In this document: piece after piece, positions 1 through 4,484 of the stretch
Position numbering within the stretch: position 1 is the first letter of the stretch
Layout of the letters: each line of letters begins with the position of its first letter
From: Actinomycetes bacterium
Lineage (GTDB): Bacteria > Actinomycetota > Acidimicrobiia > Spongiisociales > UBA5794
DNA length: 8,237 nucleotides
Direction: 5' to 3'
NCBI GenBank assembly: GCA_024640745.1
Contig: JAHEEL010000102.1
Coordinates: 1 to 8,237, forward strand
Translations under genes and position numbers: made by a program
Notes under the pieces: generated by a model
Databases searched by the model: none
The model's input: only the letters and a program-made list of their open reading frames with translations
Told to the model about the DNA's origin: nothing

Positions 1-1
1 A

Positions 2-55
2 CAAGCCCCGTGGCTGAGGCACTTCACGGCGAAGTTCGAGCCACTGAGCGGGTAG
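2..55 (+). CDS. Probable C-terminal end of an upstream gene (partial)
   Basis: Reading from base 2 gives 17 sense codons ending QAPWLRHFTAKFEPLSG and a TAG stop at 53-55. Nearly all third positions are G or C, as in the clear genes of this window, and the peptide looks like a normal soluble protein tail. The heptamer repeat array starts about 12 bases after the stop, so this gene would converge with the minus-strand gene ending at 198. The family cannot be recognised from so little sequence. A chance open frame is the alternative. Confidence 0.45.
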   Translation, partial: QAPWLRHFTAKFEPLSG

Positions 56-66
56 AAGAGAGACGA

Positions 67-195
67 GAGACACGAGACACGAGACACGAGACACGAGACA
101 CGAGACGACAGACACGAGACGACAGACACGAGAGACAAGACACGAGAGACAGCCGTTCCGGTCTCCTGTCCACCGTCTCCTGTCTAGCGTCTCCC
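67..195. repeat. 7-bp-period tandem repeat array with inverted arm
   Basis: Five perfect head-to-tail copies of GAGACAC fill 67-101, followed by a partial copy (GAGAC, 102-106). Two 14-bp units then begin GACAGACACGAGA (107-120 and 121-134), and a degenerate tail runs to about 152. After a short spacer the opposite strand composition appears: GTCTCCTGTC occurs at 161-170 and 175-184, and a third partial unit starts at 189, all at 14-bp spacing. The two arms are imperfectly complementary (about 19 of 24 positions between 107-130 and 161-184), so the array could fold as a long interrupted hairpin. The last unit touches the stop codon of the minus-strand gene at 198-200. The array therefore fills the junction between two converging 3' ends and may help end transcripts. 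Confidence 0.85.
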
Positions 196-197
196 CG

Positions 198-785
198 CTA
201 CTCCTTCGCCTTTCCGCGCTTTCGGGCGCGCAGTCTTCGCTGCGCCTCGGCGCGATCCTCACCGTGAAGATGGAGTGCAGCTCCCGATGCGGCGAGCTGG
301 AGCGAGAGCATCGAACGGAACTTCTGCGGCACCACTGCGAACCCCGTCAACGGGATGATCTCACCGCGAGCGAGCCGATCTCGCTCGGCGGGCTCGACGA
401 TGCGCGGATGCGGCGCAGCGAGCGGCTTGCCGGGATCGGCGGCTTCGCCGAGCGTTGTGATCGTGCCGTCGGCGGATGGGTCGATAGCCAGACGCACATA
501 CCAAGGCAGGCTCGCAGCGTTCTCGTCGAAGTCGAGCGCCATCTCGTCGATGACTCCGTACGGTATGCGATAGGCCCAGTCACCGTCGGCGCCGCCGGCG
601 ACGAGATAGAGCGCCTGATCGGAGAGCAGCCAGAATAGGACAAACGCTTCAGCCGTTCGGCGGTCGACACCGGCGGCCGATCGCGCGAATGTCTCATCCT
701 GATGAAGCAGCGGACGAGCCTTCGCCCGGGCTTCGCTTCGCCCCAGGCTCAAGACCTGTTGTTTGAACGCGTCCAACAGCGCCAT
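198..785 (-). CDS. Conserved-looking protein of unknown function, possible PH-like fold
   Basis: This 195-residue soluble protein has no signal peptide and no membrane segment. I do not recognise the family. A central stretch (about residues 48-82: FWLLSDQALYLV, then WAYRIPYGVIDEM) resembles the strand pattern of bacterial pleckstrin-homology-like domains, where a displayed value is followed by an R-I-P-Y strand; this is a weak inference. The C-terminus (about 178-195) is strongly basic (RRLRARKRGKAKE) and may bind nucleic acid or acidic lipid. The ATG at 785 is preferred because a TACCCT box lies 7 bases upstream, fitting a leaderless mRNA. The gene is divergent from the CPBP protease gene, with start codons about 50 bp apart, and its stop abuts the heptamer repeat array. 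Confidence 0.75.
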   Translation of the reverse strand: MALLDAFKQQVLSLGRSEARAKARPLLHQDETFARSAAGVDRRTAEAFVLFWLLSDQALYLVAGGADGDWAYRIPYGVIDEMALDFDENAASLPWYVRLAIDPSADGTITTLGEAADPGKPLAAPHPRIVEPAERDRLARGEIIPLTGFAVVPQKFRSMLSLQLAASGAALHLHGEDRAEAQRRLRARKRGKAKE

Positions 786-792
786 GGGTAGA

Positions 793-798
793 AGGGTA
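793..798 (-). promoter_or_regulatory. -10 box of a leaderless promoter for the unknown gene at 785
   Basis: On the minus strand TACCCT is followed by TCTACCC and then the ATG at 785. A 7-base gap from a TAnnnT box places the transcription start at the A of the start codon. No Shine-Dalgarno lies in those bases and no -35 match is clear. Actinobacterial leaderless genes commonly look like this; the use of the site is inferred. Confidence 0.55.
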
Positions 799-821
799 GC
801 GCCGCGTGGCAGGGTCGCCGG

Positions 822-827
822 TAGGGT
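822..827 (+). promoter_or_regulatory. -10 box of a leaderless promoter for the CPBP protease
   Basis: TAGGGT is followed by TCACCCCC and the ATG at 836, leaving 8 bases between box and start codon and no room for a ribosome binding site. It lies 24 bases from the opposing TACCCT box of the divergent gene, so the two promoters probably share control. It supports the ATG at 836 over the in-frame GTG at 806, whose only support is a GAAGG about ten bases upstream. Confidence 0.55.
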
Positions 828-835
828 TCACCCCC

Positions 836-1681
836 ATGGCAGCGACCGAAGACGAGCAGCACGATTCCGCCGAAGCGGCCGCGCCGACGCCGGGGGGCGA
901 AGGGCAGGCATCGTGGACCCGGTCCGAATGGGATCGGATGTGGCATCCGTCGATGTGGCTACGCGAGCCGCCGCGACAGCACACGATGCACGCCTGGCAC
1001 ATCGTCGCAATCGTCGCACTCACCGGATACGCCAACATCATTGCGAACGCCGTGCTCAACCCCTGGTGGCACATCCCGTTCAACCTCGGCATTCTCGGCG
1101 TAGCGCTCGCCATTGCCCGACACGCCGGGGTGACCGTGCCCGACCTCGGCTACTGCAGGGACCGGTTCGGACGGGGCATTGCCGTCGGCGGCATCGTGAT
1201 GGGCGTGATCGTCATCGGCGTGATCATCGGCGTCGCTATCCCGACAACCCGGGAGTTCTTCTACGACGACCGCGTCATCGAACGGTCGACGGTGGTGATC
1301 CTGTTCGATGCACTGGTTCGCATTCCCATCGCAACCGCGTTCTACGAAGAGACGCTGTTCCGCGGCGTGCTCTTCGGGATGTTCGTACGCCGATGGACGC
1401 CCCTCTGGGCCGCCGTCGCGGCCAACCTCCTGTTCGGCCTGTGGCACATCCTCCCCACGCTCGACACGCTCGAGACAAATCCGGCGGGGGGCATGCTCGA
1501 TGGCGTCGCAGGGGTCGTCGCTGCAGCAATCGGCAGCGTTGGGGGGACGGCACTTGCTGGTTTCGCGTTCCTGTGGCTGCGGCTCCGAGCAAACAGCACC
1601 GTCGCGCCGGTGTTGGCACACATCGCTACGAACTCATTGGCCCTGCTCGCGGCGCTGTTCGTCGTCCGGGTGATCGGATGA
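836..1681 (+). CDS. CPBP-family intramembrane metalloprotease (CAAX/Abi-type)
   Basis: This 281-residue integral membrane protein carries the three conserved motifs of the CPBP/Abi family (PF02517): E171-E172-x-x-x-R176 (EETLFR), F200-x-x-x-H204 (FGLWH) and H262-x-x-x-N266 (HIATN). In this family the Glu and His residues form the intramembrane active site. Known members include Rce1-type CAAX proteases, bacteriocin-immunity proteins and transport-associated proteins, so the substrate is unknown here. About 45 hydrophilic, acidic residues precede roughly seven hydrophobic segments. The active-site motifs lie in the last four, which is the usual arrangement. The start at 836 is chosen from a leaderless -10 box; a GTG at 806 would add ten residues. 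The gene ends 24 bases from a converging gene, with a perfect hairpin between. Confidence 0.9.
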   Translation: MAATEDEQHDSAEAAAPTPGGEGQASWTRSEWDRMWHPSMWLREPPRQHTMHAWHIVAIVALTGYANIIANAVLNPWWHIPFNLGILGVALAIARHAGVTVPDLGYCRDRFGRGIAVGGIVMGVIVIGVIIGVAIPTTREFFYDDRVIERSTVVILFDALVRIPIATAFYEETLFRGVLFGMFVRRWTPLWAAVAANLLFGLWHILPTLDTLETNPAGGMLDGVAGVVAAAIGSVGGTALAGFAFLWLRLRANSTVAPVLAHIATNSLALLAALFVVRVIG

Positions 1682-1686
1682 AATCG

Positions 1687-1703
1687 GCCGGTCCGCGACC
1701 GGC
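1687..1703. terminator. Hairpin between converging genes, probable bidirectional terminator
   Basis: GCCGGTC (1687-1693), loop CGC and GACCGGC (1697-1703) form a perfect 7-bp stem. It lies exactly between the stop at 1681 and the opposing stop at 1706-1708. Neither side has a strong U tract, so its efficiency is uncertain, but its symmetry and position suit termination or 3'-end protection of both transcripts. Confidence 0.6.
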
Positions 1704-1705
1704 GA

Positions 1706-2434
1706 CTAGTCGGACTCGGGGCGGCTGACCGTGAGCGCCACCACTTCGCACCGAAGGCTCACGGCCTTGGTGGACACCGTCTCGGCCAGCCAGTCGGCCG
1801 TCTCGCCCGGTCCCAGATCGGTGATCACCGCCTCCACAGACGCCAGCGACGTGCCCACGACTGCACGCGTGAGGTCGACACCCACGCGGTAGTTCAAGGC
1901 CTGGCCGACCGAAGAGTCATTGCGAATCGATCCGCTCGCGTGCAGCATGCCGTCTCGACGATCGCAGGCGTCCAACGTGACCCGCAGCGCCACGACGGCC
2001 CCGTTGCGGTTGTAGCGATTCGAGCTCCAGAGCCGCGGATACTCGATCAGCACCGGCTCGCTCACCGGAAGCCCCGTCCTTCCGCCCGCCTGCGCCGATG
2101 AAGTGGTCGATGTCGTCGTGGTCGCCACCGCCGGAGCGGGTTCTGGCGCGGCCTCGGCGGAATCGCTCTGCGACAGGAGTCCGAACACCACGGCGATGAG
2201 CGCGACGACGGCGACCGCACCCGCGCCGACCGCACCCCACGTCACATACTGCCACTGCTCCTCGGTCAGCTTCCTGCGGGGCGGCCCCAGCGGGGCGGGA
2301 GCGGTGTCGGGAGCGGTGCCGGGTTGCTCAACCGCCGCGCCGCACGCGGCGCAGGAACGAGCATCGAAGTCCGGAAGGCCGGACCCGCACGCGGCGCAAT
2401 TCGGCGAGGTCATCTCAATGATGTCGGCAGACAC
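1706..2434 (-). CDS. Zinc-ribbon single-pass membrane protein with extracytoplasmic beta domain
   Basis: The 242-residue protein starts with a short zinc ribbon of two CxxC knuckles (C13-x-x-C16 and C28-x-x-C31, each followed by G). A proline-rich stretch (38-52) leads to one hydrophobic segment at about 66-87 and a Thr/Ser-rich linker (105-113). The C-terminal domain (about 125-242) has alternating strand-like segments. One is a GSIRNDSS turn followed by a valine-rich strand and a GPGE turn, the pattern of FxLYD-like immunoglobulin-fold domains. C157 and C229 could form a disulfide outside the cell. The topology would be ribbon inside and beta domain outside. No specific function is known. 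The GTG at 2434 is chosen because the preceding GGTTCACCCC matches the bases before the CPBP start; an ATG at 2413 is possible. The gene diverges from the ABC-exporter leader. Confidence 0.75.
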   Translation of the reverse strand: MSADIIEMTSPNCAACGSGLPDFDARSCAACGAAVEQPGTAPDTAPAPLGPPRRKLTEEQWQYVTWGAVGAGAVAVVALIAVVFGLLSQSDSAEAAPEPAPAVATTTTSTTSSAQAGGRTGLPVSEPVLIEYPRLWSSNRYNRNGAVVALRVTLDACDRRDGMLHASGSIRNDSSVGQALNYRVGVDLTRAVVGTSLASVEAVITDLGPGETADWLAETVSTKAVSLRCEVVALTVSRPESD

Positions 2435-2441
2435 GGGGTGA

Positions 2442-2447
2442 ACCTTG
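2442..2447 (-). promoter_or_regulatory. Possible -10 box of the zinc-ribbon gene
   Basis: On the minus strand CAAGGT is followed by TCACCCC and the GTG at 2434, a 7-base gap. The hexamer differs from TAnnnT at the first base. It is aligned with the CPBP promoter, where TAGGGT is followed by TCACCCCC and ATG, and the two regions share GGTTCACCCC directly before the start codon. The AAGG within it could instead act as a weak Shine-Dalgarno. Confidence 0.3.
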
Positions 2448-2484
2448 ACGTGTCGGTGGCGTTCAGGCTTTGTGACATGAACGC

Positions 2485-2513
2485 TTGACAGTGCTCATAC
2501 GTCGCGCGAGAGT
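2485..2513 (+). promoter_or_regulatory. Promoter of the ABC exporter leader
   Basis: A perfect TTGACA -35 box (2485-2490, preceded by C) is the only one seen in a non-coding region here. Seventeen bases downstream lies GAGAGT (2508-2513), a weak -10 match. TAGCGT at 2517-2522 fits TAnnnT better but its 26-base spacing is too long. Transcription should start around 2520-2530, giving a leader of about 200 bases before the ABC gene. Confidence 0.5.
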
Positions 2514-2567
2514 CTGTAGCGTCAATCGGCCGCATCGCGGGACCGACGAGCGAGGAGTGCACCACGG

Positions 2568-2633
2568 ATGTTCCGGGAATCACAGCCCAACAGCCTCGAG
2601 GCGGCACTCGCGCGCGCCCGTTTCCGGTCTTGA
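2568..2633 (+). CDS. Putative 21-aa leader peptide of the ABC exporter operon
   Basis: An ATG at 2568 opens 21 codons (MFRESQPNSL, then EAALARARFRS) closed by TGA at 2631-2633. GAGGAG at 2552-2557 is a good Shine-Dalgarno ten bases upstream and falls inside pairing segment 1 of the leader. The start codon itself overlaps a small hairpin (CGGA-TGT-TCCG, 2565-2575). The stop is 25 bases before the terminator stem. Arginine is frequent (five of 21, four in the last seventeen), but there is no run of one codon that would signal amino-acid sensing. General slowing of ribosomes, for example by antibiotics, is therefore a better candidate signal. The peptide probably has no function of its own. It is short enough to arise by chance in GC-rich DNA. 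Confidence 0.45.
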   Translation: MFRESQPNSLEAALARARFRS

Positions 2634-2658
2634 TCCGGTAGCAGCGTTCAAGCGAGAC

Positions 2659-2681
2659 AGCCGCCCACCGGGCGGCTTTTT
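2659..2681 (+). terminator. Intrinsic terminator upstream of the ABC exporter genes
   Basis: AGCCGCCC (2659-2666), loop ACC and GGGCGGCT (2670-2677) form a perfect 8-bp, seven-GC stem running directly into TTTTT (2677-2681). The U tract exists only on the plus strand. It lies 42 bases upstream of the ABC start codon and downstream of the TTGACA promoter, so it would end transcripts before the exporter genes unless the 5' arm is captured by the antiterminator segment. Confidence 0.85.
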
Positions 2682-2713
2682 CAATGCCCGCAACCGCACT
2701 CACCGAACGATCC

Positions 2714-2717
2714 AGGA
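2714..2717 (+). promoter_or_regulatory. Ribosome binding site of the first ABC gene
   Basis: AGGA lies 6 bases before the ATG at 2724. It fixes that start and shows that this gene, unlike several neighbours, is translated from an mRNA with a real 5' leader. Confidence 0.6.
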
Positions 2718-2723
2718 CACCGC

Positions 2724-4484
2724 ATGATCCCTCTCAGCGCCTACTTCAGACTTCTCACCGACTACCTGCGGCCGCTTCGACTCAGGGTGGCGCTGCTGAC
2801 GGTCGTGCTCTTTTCCGCGATCGGCCTACAGCTCGTGAATCCTCAGTTGATCAAGCAGTTCATCGACGGAGCGATCGATGGGCGCGGGGCAAGCGCCCTC
2901 ATTCCGATCGCCGTTGCGTTCATGCTGATCGCCGTTGCCCAGCAGATACTGGCCATCTGGGCGACGTACCTGGCCGAGGATGTCGGATGGTCGGCCACCA
3001 ACCGGCTCCGGCTCGACCTGACCGATCATGTCGTCCATCTCGACATGGGCTTCCACAAGGGCCACTCGTCGGGTGAGCTCATCGAGCGCATCGACGGCGA
3101 CGTCACGTCGCTGTCGAACTTCTTCTCGGCAATGATGATCAAGGTCGTCGGCAACGGCGCCCTCGTGGTCGGCATCCTCGTCATGCTGTGGCTCGAGAGC
3201 TGGATCGTGGGCCTCGCCGTCACCGTCTTCACCGCGCTCGCGATCGGGGCGATGAGTGGCTTCCACCGGATTGCGGTGCCCTGGTGGGCGGCAGTTCGTG
3301 CGACGGCAGCCCATGCCTTCGGGTTCGTGGGCGAGGTCGTCGAGGGAACCGAGGACATCTCCGCCAACGGCGCCGCACCGTACATGGAGACCCGGTTCAA
3401 CGACATCCAGAAGCGATGGCTCCCACAGACGATCCGCAGCTGGATGGGCTGGGCAACGATGTGGAGCACGACCATCTTTCTCTACGGGCTGTCGACCTCG
3501 ATCGTGTTCGTTCTCGGTTCGTGGCTGTTCGGCATCGGTACCTTGACGATTGGCTCCGTCTACCTGGTGTTCCACTACGTCGAGATGATGCGACATCCCA
3601 TGGAACAGATCCGCGCGCAGATGGAGGACCTCCAGAAGGCCGGGGCGGCCATCTCGCGGGTCGGCGAGCTGATGGACACCTCCACGAAGCTGAAGGCGGA
3701 GGGAGACGAGTCCATCGCTGCCGACGCACTCAGCGTCGAGTTCGACGACGTCCGCTTCTCATACGATGACGCGGGCGAGGGCGATGCGGCTCCAACGGTG
3801 CTCGATGGTGTCTCGTTCTCGATTGCACCGGGCCGAGTCGTCGGACTCCTCGGACGTACCGGTAGCGGCAAGTCGACGATCGCTCGTCTCATCACCCGCC
3901 TCTACGAACCGCAGGGCGGAACGGTCCGCCTCGGCGGTATCGCGACGTGGGATGCGCACGTCGCGGATTTCCGCAAACGCGTGGGCATGGTCACCCAGGA
4001 CGTGCAGCTGTTTCGGGCTTCGATCCGGGACAACCTGACGTTCTTCGACGATACCGTCGAAGAGGACCGAATCCTCGAAGCCATTCACCGACTCGAGTTG
4101 GAGCCCTGGCTCGCCTCGATGCCGGACGGCCTCGACACGCTGCTCGACTCGGGAAGCGGGGGGCTGTCCGCGGGCCAGGCGCAGCTCCTTGCGTTCACCC
4201 GGATCTTCCTGGAAGACCCCGGGGTGGTCGTGCTCGACGAAGCATCTTCCCGCCTGGATCCCGCAACGGAATCGCTCATCGAACGGGCGGTCGATCACTT
4301 GCTCGAGGGCCGGACGGGCATCGTGATCGCCCATCGGCTCGGCACAGTGGCCCGAGCCGACGACATCCTCATCCTCGACGACGGTCGCGTGGTCGAGTTC
4401 GGCGAGCGCGCTGCCCTCGCCGCCGATGCCGGATCGCGGTTCTCGCAACTCTTGGCAACCGGCATGGAGGAGGTGCTCGCATGA
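2724..4484 (+). CDS. ABC exporter half-transporter, catalytic-site subunit
   Basis: The 586-residue protein has an ABC1-type exporter membrane domain (about 1-310, six hydrophobic segments near 20-40, 57-81, 136-155, 159-178, 244-270 and 272-288, with the family motif SGELIERIDGDV at 116-127). A nucleotide-binding domain follows. Walker A is GRTGSGKST (377-385), the Q-loop glutamine is Q425, the signature is LSAGQ (481-485), Walker B ends in D505-E506 and the switch histidine is H537. The catalytic Glu and His are intact, but the signature has Ala for the usual Gly. It should pair with the next gene product, ATP hydrolysis being powered by this Walker site and the partner's LSGGQ. This organisation matches heterodimeric multidrug or lipid exporters such as BmrCD, LmrCD and TM287/288; the substrate is unknown. 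Its stop overlaps the next start (ATGA). Confidence 0.93.
   Translation: MIPLSAYFRLLTDYLRPLRLRVALLTVVLFSAIGLQLVNPQLIKQFIDGAIDGRGASALIPIAVAFMLIAVAQQILAIWATYLAEDVGWSATNRLRLDLTDHVVHLDMGFHKGHSSGELIERIDGDVTSLSNFFSAMMIKVVGNGALVVGILVMLWLESWIVGLAVTVFTALAIGAMSGFHRIAVPWWAAVRATAAHAFGFVGEVVEGTEDISANGAAPYMETRFNDIQKRWLPQTIRSWMGWATMWSTTIFLYGLSTSIVFVLGSWLFGIGTLTIGSVYLVFHYVEMMRHPMEQIRAQMEDLQKAGAAISRVGELMDTSTKLKAEGDESIAADALSVEFDDVRFSYDDAGEGDAAPTVLDGVSFSIAPGRVVGLLGRTGSGKSTIARLITRLYEPQGGTVRLGGIATWDAHVADFRKRVGMVTQDVQLFRASIRDNLTFFDDTVEEDRILEAIHRLELEPWLASMPDGLDTLLDSGSGGLSAGQAQLLAFTRIFLEDPGVVVLDEASSRLDPATESLIERAVDHLLEGRTGIVIAHRLGTVARADDILILDDGRVVEFGERAALAADAGSRFSQLLATGMEEVLA
4466..4473 (+). promoter_or_regulatory. 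Strong Shine-Dalgarno for the second ABC gene
   Basis: GGAGGAGG lies inside the end of the first ABC gene, 7 bases before the ATG at 4481. It selects this start over longer upstream frames that merely read antiframe through the first gene, and it supports coupled translation of the two subunits in similar amounts. Confidence 0.85.

Larger units (their letters stand above)
2520..2681 (+). ncRNA. Structured leader RNA, candidate transcription attenuator
   Basis: The region between promoter and ABC start can fold into mutually exclusive helices. A 5' hairpin pairs TCGGCCGC with GCGG-GA-CCGA (2526-2546). Segment 1 (GCG at 2550-2552 plus AGTGC at 2556-2560) pairs with segment 2 (GCACTCGC, 2604-2611), with three bases bulged. 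Segment 2 extended (GGCGGC at 2600-2605 plus CTCGC at 2607-2611) pairs with segment 3 (GCGAG at 2652-2656 plus GCCGCC at 2660-2665), giving eleven pairs around a small internal loop. Segment 3 also forms the 5' arm of the terminator with segment 4 (2670-2677). A 21-codon ORF with a Shine-Dalgarno runs through segment 2. This is the plan of a ribosome-controlled attenuator. I recognise no known riboswitch class. The pairings are visible in the sequence; the regulatory role is inferred. Confidence 0.55.

Noticed and set aside
67..152. CRISPR array
   Set aside because: The repeat units are 7 or 14 bp and adjoin directly without unique spacers.
806..835. GTG start at 806 for the CPBP protease
   Set aside because: Its ribosome binding site is weak and the TAGGGT box at 822-827 would lie inside the coding region; ATG 836 fits better, though 806 is not excluded.
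2561..2600. Possible signal recognition particle RNA or known riboswitch in the ABC leader
   Set aside because: A CCGGGAA...CAGCC stretch is faintly SRP-like, but the GGAAG/AGCAG loop motif is absent. No T-box, SAM, TPP, cobalamin or fluoride consensus is visible either.
2485..2727. 80-codon plus-strand frame through the leader, its TGA overlapping the first ABC start
   Set aside because: It begins at a TTG that is part of the TTGACA -35 box, reads through the terminator, and has an unnatural His/Arg/Ser-rich composition.
3947..4480. Upstream extension of the second ABC gene (775-residue version)
   Set aside because: The extra 178 residues are an Arg/Pro-rich out-of-frame reading of the first ABC gene; the Shine-Dalgarno at 4466-4473 and the ATGA overlap fix the start at 4481.
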